DNA from: Rhodospirillaceae bacterium
Lineage (GTDB): Bacteria > Pseudomonadota > Alphaproteobacteria > Thalassobaculales > Thalassobaculaceae
Assembly: GCA_002690995.1 (NCBI GenBank)
Contig: NZGS01000143.1
Coordinates: forward strand, 69,700-116,447
Direction: 5' to 3'
Length of the DNA: 46,748 nucleotides
In this document: positions 1 through 8,496 of the stretch, piece after piece
Layout of the letters: each line of letters opens with the position of its first letter
How positions within the stretch are numbered: position 1 is the first letter of the stretch
Program-made: the position numbers and the translations under genes
Notes under the pieces: generated by a model
Seen by the model: the letters and a program-made list of their open reading frames with translations, nothing else
Database searches by the model: none
What the model was told of the DNA's origin: nothing

Positions 1-846
1 AGGGTCTGGCCGGATATAGGGGATCCGAACGATATAGAGTTCGCCTTGGTGTGGAAGCTACCTCCTGGAAACTATCAAAAATTAGCTAATTTGCGTTGTA
101 TTTGCTCGTTGGGGCAAGGCGTAGATCATATATTCACAGAGGCAGATCTCCCATCGCAAGTTCATATAATGAGATTGGTGGATCCATGGATGGCACAAGC
201 CATGAGCGAATGGATACTCCTGCAGGTTTTAAGATTTCATAGACAAGTGCCAGAATATGAAGACCTAGAGAGACAGTTTAAATGGAAAGTACTGCCGCCG
301 CCTGAAACTTCGGAATGCGCAGTTGGCATACTTGGTTTAGGAGAGCTTGGCCGCGATGCCGCTAGAAAGATTTCGGCGCTCGGTTTCAAAGTTGCGGGGT
401 GGAGCCGAACTGAAAAAGAAGTTGAGGGCGTGGAGTGCTTTTATGGTGAAAAACAACTAGAAGCTTTTTTAAATAGAACTAAAATATTGTGTTGTCTTTT
501 GCCCCTCACGCCAAAAACGACGGGAATAATCAATTCGAAGACGATCTCGCAACTTCCACGAGGCTCGTATATTGTGAATGCTGGACGTGGGCAGCATGTT
601 GTCGATACTTGTCTTCTACGTGCTCTTGATACAGGTCATTTAGCCGGTGCTGCATTAGATGTATTTAATGAAGAACCGCTTCCTTCACGGCACCCATATT
701 GGGCTCATCCAAAAGTAAGTGTCTGGCCGCATGTCTCTGCACAATCAAATGCGGATAGCGCGGCAGAGCAAGTTGCTGATGCGATTGGTAAAGTATTTTC
801 TGGCACAGTGCCAAATAACCTCGTTAGCAGAGAACGACAATATTAA
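1..846 (+). CDS. GhrA-type D-2-hydroxyacid dehydrogenase (5' end outside window)
   Basis: Probable NAD(P)H-dependent glyoxylate/hydroxypyruvate reductase of the D-isomer 2-hydroxyacid dehydrogenase family, cytoplasmic. The frame is open from base 1, and its first residues (VWPDIGDPNDIE) align with about residue 30 of the next gene, so roughly 30 N-terminal residues are missing; an internal TTG at 46 is not the real start. The nucleotide-binding loop GILGLGELG and all three catalytic positions are visible: Arg in NAGRGQ, Glu in DVFNEEPLP and His in WPHVSA. Its downstream neighbour is a paralogue 20 bases away on the same strand, so the two are probably co-transcribed after tandem duplication. 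The family is clear; the substrate is not. Confidence 0.85.
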   Translation, partial: RVWPDIGDPNDIEFALVWKLPPGNYQKLANLRCICSLGQGVDHIFTEADLPSQVHIMRLVDPWMAQAMSEWILLQVLRFHRQVPEYEDLERQFKWKVLPPPETSECAVGILGLGELGRDAARKISALGFKVAGWSRTEKEVEGVECFYGEKQLEAFLNRTKILCCLLPLTPKTTGIINSKTISQLPRGSYIVNAGRGQHVVDTCLLRALDTGHLAGAALDVFNEEPLPSRHPYWAHPKVSVWPHVSAQSNADSAAEQVADAIGKVFSGTVPNNLVSRERQY

Positions 847-866
847 AATAGTAGGAGAACTGTTTC

Positions 867-1799
867 GTGACCAATGTAATGATAAAAGTTGGAGACGAGT
901 CTGCAGAAAGTTATATAGGCGCGTTAAAGCATGTCGATCCTAGTTTAAACATACTGGAATGGCCGAATTATGGTAATCCAGATGAAATTGATGTAGCCAT
1001 GGTATGGAAACTGCCTCACGGGGAACTGAGAAAATTTCCTAACTTGAAGCTTGTTATTTCAATGGCTGCAGGCGTAGATCATGTGCTGTCCGATCCGCAC
1101 TATCCAAAGGATATTCCATTGGTACGAGTGACTGACCCGCATATGGCAAGATCAATGGCCCACTGGTTCATCATGAACATCCTCCAACTCCACAGGGAAA
1201 CAGCTTATTATAACTCTCTTCGACTAAAAAAGATTTGGGCATCAGATAAAGCCTTTGATACTGACTCTATTTGTGTAGGGATAATGGGACTTGGTTATCT
1301 TGGTGTTCACCTAGCGACGATGCTCTCGAACATTGGATTGAGGGTTCAAGGTTGGAGTAGAACGTCTAAAAAATTAGAAGGAATACGATCGTTTACAGGA
1401 GACGATGGTTTGGCCGAGATGCTGAAAGCGACGAATTATTTGGCATGTCTCCTACCAGACACTCCAGCTACGAAGGGCATATTGGATAGAAGTTTATTTG
1501 AGAAGATGCCAAAGGGTTCCTTTTTACTTAATGCGGGACGTGGAAATCAATTAGTAGAAAAAGACCTCACTATGGCGCTTGATAATGGTCAAATAAAGGG
1601 TGCCGCTTTGGATGTTTTTATTGAAGAGCCCTTGCCCCAGAACCATCCTTTTTGGAATGACCACAGAATTATCATAACGCCTCATCACGCTGCCGAGGTT
1701 TTCATGCCTTCTGCAGCAAAGGCGTTTGTAGAGAATATTGAGCGCGTCAGGTCAGGGCAGCCTCTCAAGGGGTTGGTTAATCAAAAGGTGGGTTACTAG
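867..1799 (+). CDS. GhrA-type D-2-hydroxyacid dehydrogenase
   Basis: A 310-residue cytoplasmic NAD(P)-dependent reductase of 2-keto acids, paralogous to the gene before it. The GTG start at 867 is chosen because AGGAG lies about 10 bases upstream and the N-terminus matches family length. Visible motifs are the dinucleotide loop GIMGLGYLG, catalytic Arg in NAGRGN, Glu in DVFIEEPLP and His in TPHHAA. The short N-terminal substrate domain and the length near 310 fit the GhrA branch rather than the longer SerA branch. The likely substrates are glyoxylate or hydroxypyruvate by family; another small keto acid is possible. Confidence 0.87.
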   Translation: MTNVMIKVGDESAESYIGALKHVDPSLNILEWPNYGNPDEIDVAMVWKLPHGELRKFPNLKLVISMAAGVDHVLSDPHYPKDIPLVRVTDPHMARSMAHWFIMNILQLHRETAYYNSLRLKKIWASDKAFDTDSICVGIMGLGYLGVHLATMLSNIGLRVQGWSRTSKKLEGIRSFTGDDGLAEMLKATNYLACLLPDTPATKGILDRSLFEKMPKGSFLLNAGRGNQLVEKDLTMALDNGQIKGAALDVFIEEPLPQNHPFWNDHRIIITPHHAAEVFMPSAAKAFVENIERVRSGQPLKGLVNQKVGY

Positions 1800-1811
1800 G
1801 AAACCCTATAG

Positions 1812-3188
1812 CTATCCAAACTTGGCTTTCAGCATGGCATATAGCCCTCTAATAGCCTGCGCTTCCCCGCCTTCGGGTCTTCCTGGTCTTGCTCTAGTAT
1901 TGTAAGCCATTAAGTCGATATGGGCCCAAGGAATATCCCCTTCAATGAAATTTTCGAGGAATAGTGCCGCTGTTATGGCACCACCAAAAGGTGTTGAGCC
2001 AGTACTTGATAAGTCAGCAACATTTGACTCGATCAAATGTTTATAGCCTTCCCAGAGCGGTAGACGCCAAACCGGATCATTATTCTTTAAGCCGAACTCA
2101 ATAATCGTTTGAGCTAATTTATCATTATTGCAAAACAGAGCAGGTAAATCTGTGCCAACCGCAACGCGCGCTGCACCTGTCAATGTTGCAAAATCAATTA
2201 TCATTTCGGGTTTGTCCTTTGACGCTTCTGTCAGGGCATCGGAGAGTATAAGGCGACCCTCGGCATCGGTATTACCCACCTCTACGGTTATCCCCTTTCT
2301 CGTTTGGAGAACGTCTCGAGGTCGGAAGGCATCGCCTGAGATTGCATTTTCAACAGCAGGAATCAGAACTCTTAGCCTTATGGAAAGCCCGGCATCCATA
2401 ATCATATGGGCCAACCCAAGAACTTGGGCTGCCCCACCCATATCCTTTTTCATATTCAGCATTCCGGATGCAGGTTTAATATCTAGCCCGCCACTATCGA
2501 AACAAACGCCTTTGCCAACTAGGGTAATTTTTGGTGAAGACCTTTTCCCCCATTGTAAGTCGATTAAGCAGGGGGCCCTGGAAGAAGCACGGCCGACAGC
2601 ATGAACAGAGGGATAATTTTTATTTAGAAGTTCTTTTCCTTTTATAACTGTAACGCTAGCTCTGTAAGCTTTCGCCATTTTTTTTGCGGCGTCTGCTAGT
2701 TCCAATGGACCAAGGTCGTTTGCTGGAAGGTTAATCAGGTCCCTGGTAATCGTAATGCCGCCGGCTAACCGATTTACTTCAGCCCGATCTGCATTAGCTG
2801 GCCAAACTAACTCAGCCTCGCACTTGGCATATTTTTTGTGTTTTGAAAACTGATATTCTCCAAGAGCCCAGCCGGTAGCTATTTTGGTAGCCTTCTCTGG
2901 AGAGAAGTGGTTCTCGATATGATAGCGCCCTTTTGGCAGTTGCTTCGGGAGACCAGCAAGGTCCCAGATTTCATCGCCTAACTTTTTGCTCTCCTTCACG
3001 CCAACGAAAAGTCTAACTTGACCTTGCGCCTGCTTAGGGACAAAGCAGGTTGTGCCGGGTTTGCCCTCAAACCCATTTGTTTTTAGCCAATCGTGTTCTG
3101 AACTGCGTTTCTTTTGGTTCTGTAGCGCCTCTCTCGTCACGAGCTTAAGGGCTATACTTTGAGAATTTTTTCTTGAGACAAATGGCAT
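1812..3188 (-). CDS. leucyl aminopeptidase, M17 family
   Basis: A 458-residue cytosolic aminopeptidase with two metal ions that removes N-terminal residues from peptides. The catalytic C-terminal domain carries the M17 signatures: VGKGVCFDSGG with the metal-binding Lys and Asp, MKKDMGG, and NTDAEGRL, which holds the metal ligands and catalytic Arg. The N-terminal domain (about residues 1-150) is divergent, and the total is shorter than the roughly 500 residues of E. coli PepA, which is usual for alphaproteobacterial relatives. The ATG at 3188 is preceded by GGAT at suitable spacing. It is the last gene of the minus-strand run beginning with the gamma-glutamyltransferase at 8371, 69 bases after cobD. 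Confidence 0.9.
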   Translation of the reverse strand: MPFVSRKNSQSIALKLVTREALQNQKKRSSEHDWLKTNGFEGKPGTTCFVPKQAQGQVRLFVGVKESKKLGDEIWDLAGLPKQLPKGRYHIENHFSPEKATKIATGWALGEYQFSKHKKYAKCEAELVWPANADRAEVNRLAGGITITRDLINLPANDLGPLELADAAKKMAKAYRASVTVIKGKELLNKNYPSVHAVGRASSRAPCLIDLQWGKRSSPKITLVGKGVCFDSGGLDIKPASGMLNMKKDMGGAAQVLGLAHMIMDAGLSIRLRVLIPAVENAISGDAFRPRDVLQTRKGITVEVGNTDAEGRLILSDALTEASKDKPEMIIDFATLTGAARVAVGTDLPALFCNNDKLAQTIIEFGLKNNDPVWRLPLWEGYKHLIESNVADLSSTGSTPFGGAITAALFLENFIEGDIPWAHIDLMAYNTRARPGRPEGGEAQAIRGLYAMLKAKFG

Positions 3189-3257
3189 TTTGATATCCGA
3201 ACGACGTTAATTATTTTAAAACATCATGCTTCTCTTTTGTTAAATTAAACATGCTGT

Positions 3258-4229
3258 TTAGAAATTATGGCTATAAAAGAGGATTAGCCAAAAAACATTG
3301 AGGATGCAAGCTACACAATAAATTCGTAGTGCCATAAAAATGTGTGAAGCATCAACATTCGCAATCCCATCGCCCATCCACGCGTCTTCAACAAGAATGC
3401 CATCGTAGTTTCTTGGCCCTGCTATTTTGATGCCGAGAGCTCCTGCCATTGCTGCTTCTGGCCATCCGGCATTCTTGGATCTATGCTTTTTAGCGTCTCT
3501 TATAGCGGTCGTAAAAGCACGGTTCCCTGTCGCCGACGGTATGATAAAGGCCGCAATGGTTATGATAAAGGCACTTAATCTCGCGGGAATAAAGTTGGCC
3601 GCGTCGTCAAAGCGAGCGGCACACCATCCAAAGTCGGCATACTTGTCAGTTAGGTAACCAATCATACTATCGGAAGTGTTTAGTGCCTTATATGCAATTA
3701 AAGCGGGTAAGCCCCCCACGACATACCAAAAAATCGGTGCTACGACGCCGTCTGAAAAATTCTCGCTGAGGGACTCAATTGCAGCCCGGCCAATAGCTCT
3801 TTGATCTAAGGAATTGGGATCTCTTCCAACTATATGACTGATTTGAGACCTTGCATCAATTAGGTCGTCAGCTTTGCATGCTTTTGCTACGGATGCGACG
3901 TGTTGGTAGAGGCTATTTTGCGCTAAAAATATTGAAACAATTAACGCTTGGAGAACAACTCCAAAGCTCACTTGATTGCAGGACCAAGCAATCAACCAGC
4001 CTATCAACCAAGCTGAGCTAACGATAATTAATATCGAAATAACACCTAATAATTTGCGAGTAACTGGTGAGTAGTGGGTTCGGTTAAAAAATCTATCGAG
4101 GAGTTCTATTTGATGACCGATAACAACGATCGGGTGGGGTATTCTGGAATAGAGCCAACCCGGATCTCCCGCAACAGCGTCAGCTATAATTGCAAGTATA
4201 AGCACTAATAGATTATTTGAAAATTCCAT
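3258..4229 (-). CDS. cobD: adenosylcobinamide-phosphate synthase CobD/CbiB
   Basis: A 323-residue integral membrane protein that joins cobyric acid to aminopropanol (or its phosphate) in late cobalamin synthesis. Family signatures are visible: GDPGWLYSRIPHPIV near the N-terminus, then GRDPNSLDQRAIGRAAIES, ENFSDGVVAPIFWY and NTSDSMIGY. Several hydrophobic membrane segments occur (about residues 1-20, 60-110 and 205-235, and the C-terminus). It lies 30 bases downstream of leuD in the same minus-strand run, and the other late cobalamin gene, cobU, is two genes upstream, so cob and leu genes are interleaved in one probable transcript. The name cobD here means the CbiB type, not the Salmonella decarboxylase. 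Confidence 0.92.
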   Translation of the reverse strand: MEFSNNLLVLILAIIADAVAGDPGWLYSRIPHPIVVIGHQIELLDRFFNRTHYSPVTRKLLGVISILIIVSSAWLIGWLIAWSCNQVSFGVVLQALIVSIFLAQNSLYQHVASVAKACKADDLIDARSQISHIVGRDPNSLDQRAIGRAAIESLSENFSDGVVAPIFWYVVGGLPALIAYKALNTSDSMIGYLTDKYADFGWCAARFDDAANFIPARLSAFIITIAAFIIPSATGNRAFTTAIRDAKKHRSKNAGWPEAAMAGALGIKIAGPRNYDGILVEDAWMGDGIANVDASHIFMALRIYCVACILNVFWLILFYSHNF

Positions 4230-4259
4230 CGAGCTCCATGCCTATAAGGCCTAATAATA

Positions 4260-4877
4260 TTAATTAATAGAGCGCGTCCAGGGATAATTCGTTTCTTCAA
4301 TCAACTCATGTTGTTCTATACTTTCTTGGTGTTTTAACGTGAGATCAATATCATCTAAACCCTCTAGAAGACATTGTTTTCGAAAGGGGTCAATTTCGAA
4401 ACCATATGTACTACCATCAGGCAAATGAATTGTTTGGCTTTCAAGGTCAACCTCGACCTCCGAACTATTTGCTGATGCCAGCGCCTTCCAAATGGCTTGC
4501 ACAATCGATCGATCAAGTTTGATAGGCAACAACCCATTTTTTAGTGAGTTAGTATAAAAAATATCACCGAAACTGGGGGCAATTACGCACTTTATACCTG
4601 CATCATGAAGTGCATACACAGCGGACTCTCTTGAGGAGCCACAGCCAAAATTATTGTCTGCGACCAGAATGCCAGACGCTTTGAATTCTTTTTGATTCAG
4701 TATGAAGTCTTCGCTCAAGTTTCCGTCTCTGCCGCGACGCATATCATGAAACAAAAATTGACCATGGTTGGTGCTTCGCGGAGTTTTTAAAAATCGAGCC
4801 GGAATTATTTGATCTGTATCTATATTGGCTATTTGGATTGGTGCAGCGGTTGCAGTCAGTTTTCGAAATGCTTCCAT
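4260..4877 (-). CDS. leuD: 3-isopropylmalate dehydratase small subunit
   Basis: A 205-residue small subunit (swivel domain) of isopropylmalate isomerase, which interconverts 2- and 3-isopropylmalate in leucine biosynthesis together with LeuC. The signature NFGCGSSRESAVYAL, the N-terminal DTDQIIPARFLK and the region APSFGDIFYTNSLKNGLLPI are all present, and the length is normal. It starts 10 bases after the leuC stop, so the two subunits are almost certainly translationally coupled. Confidence 0.95.
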   Translation of the reverse strand: MEAFRKLTATAAPIQIANIDTDQIIPARFLKTPRSTNHGQFLFHDMRRGRDGNLSEDFILNQKEFKASGILVADNNFGCGSSRESAVYALHDAGIKCVIAPSFGDIFYTNSLKNGLLPIKLDRSIVQAIWKALASANSSEVEVDLESQTIHLPDGSTYGFEIDPFRKQCLLEGLDDIDLTLKHQESIEQHELIEETNYPWTRSIN

Positions 4878-4887
4878 TTATTCCCTC

Positions 4888-6291
4888 CTAGCTGAAATCT
4901 CTGGCGTCGGTGACGCGCCCGGTTATTGCTGCCGCTGCCGCCATTGCCGGGCTCATCAAATGCGTTCTGCTGCCTGGTCCTTGCCGCCCCTTAAAGTTTC
5001 TATTACTGGTTGAAGCACACCTCTCTCCAGGTGGCGTGATATCACCATTCATACCAACACACATAGAACAACCTGTGGACCGCCATTCAAAACCGGCGTC
5101 CATAAAAAGTTTATCTAATCCCTCAGCCTCTGCTTGCTTTTTTATTAGAGTGGAACCGGGTACTATAATTGCTGGGACTAGTGCCTTTTTACCCTGAGCA
5201 ATACGCGCTGCTGACCGAAGATCTTCTATTCGCGAGTTAGTGCATGAACCTATAAACACACGATCAATAGCAATATCAGTGAGTTTTTGCCCGGGTGTTA
5301 ACCCCATATATTCCAGGGTGCCTTCTAGAGTTTCTCGTTTGCTAATGTCCGCTTCGTCTTCTGGACTCGGGATATATCCAGTTACAGGCAGCGTTTCTTC
5401 CGGGCTATTCCCCCACGTCAATGACGGTGCTATTTCTCCTGCATCCACTGTAACTTCTTTATCAAATATCGCCCCAGGCTCTGTCGCAAGTGTTTTCCAG
5501 TCCTTTATTGCTAGATCCCAATCTTTTAGTTTTGGAGAATGCTTTCTTCCTTTTAAGTATTCGAAAGTTTTTTGATCGGGTTCAACCATTCCGGCGCGAC
5601 CCCCAGCTTCAATAGACATGTTACAGATAGTCATTCGCCCTTCCATTGAGAGATTTCTTATTGTCGAGCCGGCATATTCAATCATATGTCCGCTTGCACC
5701 ATTTGCGCCTATGACTGAAATCAAATGCAGAATGATGTCCTTTGCTACTACGCCATCCGATAATGACCCGTTTATATTGATACGCATTGTTTTAGGTTTT
5801 GTTTGCCAGAGAGTTTGGGTGGCCAGTACGTGGGCAACTTCAGAAGCGCCTATTCCAAATGCTAGGCAGCCGAATGCACCATGCGTTGCCGTGTGACTAT
5901 CGCCGCATACCAGGGTGATCCCTGGAATGGTTAGGCCTTGTTCCGGTCCAACAACATGAACAATCCCCTGTTCTTTAGATCCAACACCGTAAAGTCTTAT
6001 ACCAGCATCTTTTGAATTAATTTCGAGTTTCTTGATTGGTACTTTGAGCGCTTCCACCTCATTTCCTTTTTCTGGGAAGCTAGTTGATACGTAATGATCA
6101 GCGATAGCGACGGTAAGTTCCGGACACCGAACAGTTTTATTTTGCATTTTAAGTTTATCAAATGCATGAAAAGAACCTTCATGGCATAAGTGTCTGTCGA
6201 TAGACAGCAATGAAACGCCATCGTCGCGAGTCAATATTTCATGTCGGGACCATATTTTTTCAAATAAAGTTCTAGTCTCGCTGTAGCTCAT
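4888..6291 (-). CDS. leuC: 3-isopropylmalate dehydratase large subunit
   Basis: A 467-residue large subunit of isopropylmalate isomerase, carrying the [4Fe-4S] cluster. The cluster-binding cysteines are visible in GSCTNSRIEDLR and CSMCVGMNGD near the C-terminus, and the substrate region CGDSHTATHGAFG is present. I choose the ATG at 6291 over the one at 6303 because the protein then begins MSYSETRTLFEKIW, matching the usual LeuC N-terminus, and AGGA lies about 11 bases upstream. It is followed directly by leuD and preceded 21 bases upstream by cobU. leuB is not in the window. Confidence 0.95.
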   Translation of the reverse strand: MSYSETRTLFEKIWSRHEILTRDDGVSLLSIDRHLCHEGSFHAFDKLKMQNKTVRCPELTVAIADHYVSTSFPEKGNEVEALKVPIKKLEINSKDAGIRLYGVGSKEQGIVHVVGPEQGLTIPGITLVCGDSHTATHGAFGCLAFGIGASEVAHVLATQTLWQTKPKTMRININGSLSDGVVAKDIILHLISVIGANGASGHMIEYAGSTIRNLSMEGRMTICNMSIEAGGRAGMVEPDQKTFEYLKGRKHSPKLKDWDLAIKDWKTLATEPGAIFDKEVTVDAGEIAPSLTWGNSPEETLPVTGYIPSPEDEADISKRETLEGTLEYMGLTPGQKLTDIAIDRVFIGSCTNSRIEDLRSAARIAQGKKALVPAIIVPGSTLIKKQAEAEGLDKLFMDAGFEWRSTGCSMCVGMNGDITPPGERCASTSNRNFKGRQGPGSRTHLMSPAMAAAAAITGRVTDARDFS

Positions 6292-6312
6292 AATTATTAT
6301 CATCCTAACTTT

Positions 6313-6843
6313 TCAAGATAATTCGTTTTGTCCTTTAACGATCATTGGAATGCCTGCGACCATCATTATGACAGTCTCTGAAATTGCTGCCACTTTTTGG
6401 TGAAGTGAGCCAAGGTAATCTCGGAATACTCTTGACATTTCATTGTCCGGAACGATACCAAGCCCAACTTCACTTGATACAAGAATAACGTCGCCAGGCG
6501 ACTTTTCTAAAGCATTTAAGAATTCCGTAATATCTCTGTCTATATTTCTTTCGTTTAAAATTAAATTTGTAAGCCATAACGACAGGCAGTCAACCAAAAT
6601 GACTTTTTCTTTTTTACTTAACTCTGAGATTGCTGCAGGTAAGTTGATCGTTGCTTCGACGTCTTGCCAAGATTGTTTTTTTCGACGGTCTTTATGTATA
6701 CGGATCCGTTCATCCATCTCTTTATCAAAAGATTGCGCAGTAAAAATATAAATAGGTTTTGAATCCTTATTAAGTGCAAGTTTTTCGCCAAAAACGCTTT
6801 TACCTGATCTTGCACCACCGAGTATCAAAGTAATTTTCCGCAT
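6313..6843 (-). CDS. cobU: adenosylcobinamide kinase / guanylyltransferase
   Basis: A 176-residue cytoplasmic bifunctional enzyme of the CobU/CobP family that phosphorylates adenosylcobinamide and then transfers GMP to it, making the activated precursor of the nucleotide loop of B12. The N-terminal P-loop LILGGARSGKS, the VDCLSLWLTNL strand and SSEVGLGIVPDNEMSR are diagnostic. Length is normal for the family. It lies 28 bases after the gamma-glutamyltransferase and 21 bases before leuC on the same strand, so it is part of the run 8371-1812. Called cobP in many alphaproteobacteria. Confidence 0.93.
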   Translation of the reverse strand: MRKITLILGGARSGKSVFGEKLALNKDSKPIYIFTAQSFDKEMDERIRIHKDRRKKQSWQDVEATINLPAAISELSKKEKVILVDCLSLWLTNLILNERNIDRDITEFLNALEKSPGDVILVSSEVGLGIVPDNEMSRVFRDYLGSLHQKVAAISETVIMMVAGIPMIVKGQNELS

Positions 6844-6871
6844 ATAACCAACCTATAAAAATTTTGGAGGA

Positions 6872-8371
6872 TCAAATTACGAGGCCTTTTCCTCTGGCCC
6901 TAGGGTCGCCAACGGCTGTTGCCAAATTACCAGTGTCGAGTTGGATTGCCTGCACCACGCCCATAGATGTATCTCGCCCAGGCGAGTTCTGATAACGTAA
7001 CCCTAATTTTTTGGCAAGTGGCATAGCTTTTTCATGTAAGTCTTCATCAGCTAGTAAGGTCTCGGACTCTGCGTGTAGTTTTGGCTCTGTTATAGCATCT
7101 ATCAAGCTCTTATTTTGCAGGAAAAAGCGGTAAAGCACTTGCATTAGTGACGTGGGTATACGTGTAGATCCCGAAGCTCCTAAAACTAATTTTACCGAAT
7201 TATTTTTAAGTATTATAGATGGCATCATACTACTAACAGGACGTTTACCTCTTGAAACCTCATTTGGGTTATTGGGCCAGGGGCTAAAAAGTGCCATTTG
7301 GTTATTCATAAGAATCCCGGTTCCTGGTATAACAACGCCCGAGTGATTATTATTAGAGTAAGTTAAACAGACTGCATTCCCCTCATTGTCTAATGTGCAG
7401 AGGCTTGTTGTTTCAGTAGACTCAGCTGTGTGTGCGGTTCCTTTGCCTTGCAGGTTCCCAAAACCCCGCCTCCTATCTGAAAACATTTTAAGCATGGCGC
7501 GTGCGAGTAATTCCTGATGGTCTGTTTGTTCGGTTAAATTCATAAGTGCGCGGAGACCTGAAAAAACTAGAGAACCTGTCGATGGCGGCGGCGCTGTTAT
7601 TACTTTATTTCCCAGAAATTCGAATTTGGCGGGTTTTTTCTGGATGGCCGAGTAGGTTTTTAAATCTGCGGATTTGAGAAAACCATCATTATCTTTCATT
7701 TCTTTCTCTATTAACTCAGATATGCTCCCGTTGTAGAAAGAGGCATCTCCAGATCGTCCGATCTCTTCTAACACTGCAGCATAATCATCATTCTTTATAA
7801 TTTCCCCTTCTTTATAAGGATTACCATCGGGTTTGAGATATTGAGCTTTGCAAGCATCCGTCATAGAGAGAGTTTTAGCGGTTCGCTTCATTCTAAGCGC
7901 GCCTTTATATGAGACAGGGAAACCACGTTTAGCTTTATCAATCGCGGGTTCTAGTAAGAGTTGCATGGGCAGTTTGCCGTAACGGTTGTGTGCCATTTCG
8001 AAACCTCGAAGTGCACCAGGAGTTGCAATAGACCGATGCCCAATTTGGTTATGTTGTCCTTCGACACGAATTACAAACCTGCCATCGTCATCATTCGTTG
8101 AGTAAAGCTGATATTCGGCGCAACTTGGAGCCGTGCACATAAAGTCAATTACATCAGAAGTATTTGTTGAGGCCCGATATATAACCATGAACCCGCCGGC
8201 GCCAATTCCACAATCGAGCGGTTCTACTACTCCCATAACGTGAGCTGCTGCCAAAGCTGCGTCTACAGCATTTCCTCCCAAGCGCATTATCGATAAAGCA
8301 GCTTCTGCGCCGGCAGGGTTTGCAGCAGCAGCAGCTCCAAGTGACATTCTGCTAGTCTGTGAAGTAATCAA
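6872..8371 (-). CDS. gamma-glutamyltransferase family protein (first copy)
   Basis: A 499-residue member of the Ntn-hydrolase gamma-glutamyltransferase family, which cleaves or transfers gamma-glutamyl groups, classically from glutathione. The N-terminal half has AANPAGAEAALSIMRLGGNAVDAA. The autocleavage site and nucleophile Thr lie in ESTETTSLCTLD, followed by the small-subunit region NNQMALFSPWP and GKRPVSSMMPSIIL. The start is uncertain: TTG at 8371 has a weak purine-rich site, and ATG at 8347 has none. I see no clear signal peptide, so it may be cytoplasmic. It heads the minus-strand run containing cobU, leuCD, cobD and the aminopeptidase. A second, distinct GGT lies at 25596-27308. Confidence 0.85.
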   Translation of the reverse strand: MITSQTSRMSLGAAAAANPAGAEAALSIMRLGGNAVDAALAAAHVMGVVEPLDCGIGAGGFMVIYRASTNTSDVIDFMCTAPSCAEYQLYSTNDDDGRFVIRVEGQHNQIGHRSIATPGALRGFEMAHNRYGKLPMQLLLEPAIDKAKRGFPVSYKGALRMKRTAKTLSMTDACKAQYLKPDGNPYKEGEIIKNDDYAAVLEEIGRSGDASFYNGSISELIEKEMKDNDGFLKSADLKTYSAIQKKPAKFEFLGNKVITAPPPSTGSLVFSGLRALMNLTEQTDHQELLARAMLKMFSDRRRGFGNLQGKGTAHTAESTETTSLCTLDNEGNAVCLTYSNNNHSGVVIPGTGILMNNQMALFSPWPNNPNEVSRGKRPVSSMMPSIILKNNSVKLVLGASGSTRIPTSLMQVLYRFFLQNKSLIDAITEPKLHAESETLLADEDLHEKAMPLAKKLGLRYQNSPGRDTSMGVVQAIQLDTGNLATAVGDPRARGKGLVI

Positions 8372-8404
8372 TCTCTTTTCATCCGTTCTTACTCTTATCT
8401 TTAC

Positions 8405-8432
8405 GACACTGAGTCTAACTAGTTAAAGTGTC
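8405..8432. promoter_or_regulatory. nested palindrome between divergent genes (candidate operator)
   Basis: In the 125-base gap between the divergent GGT and hydroxyacid dehydrogenase genes, GACACT (8405-8410) and AGTGTC (8427-8432) form perfect inverted arms around the perfect palindrome TAACTAGTTA (8416-8425). The position between two divergent starts fits a regulator-binding site. No regulator gene is adjacent, so the role is inferred from symmetry alone. Confidence 0.35.
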
Positions 8433-8496
8433 AAAAAGCAATTTATGTTGAAAACACTACGTTCAAAAAAACTTATTCGAAAGGCATTACAATTTT

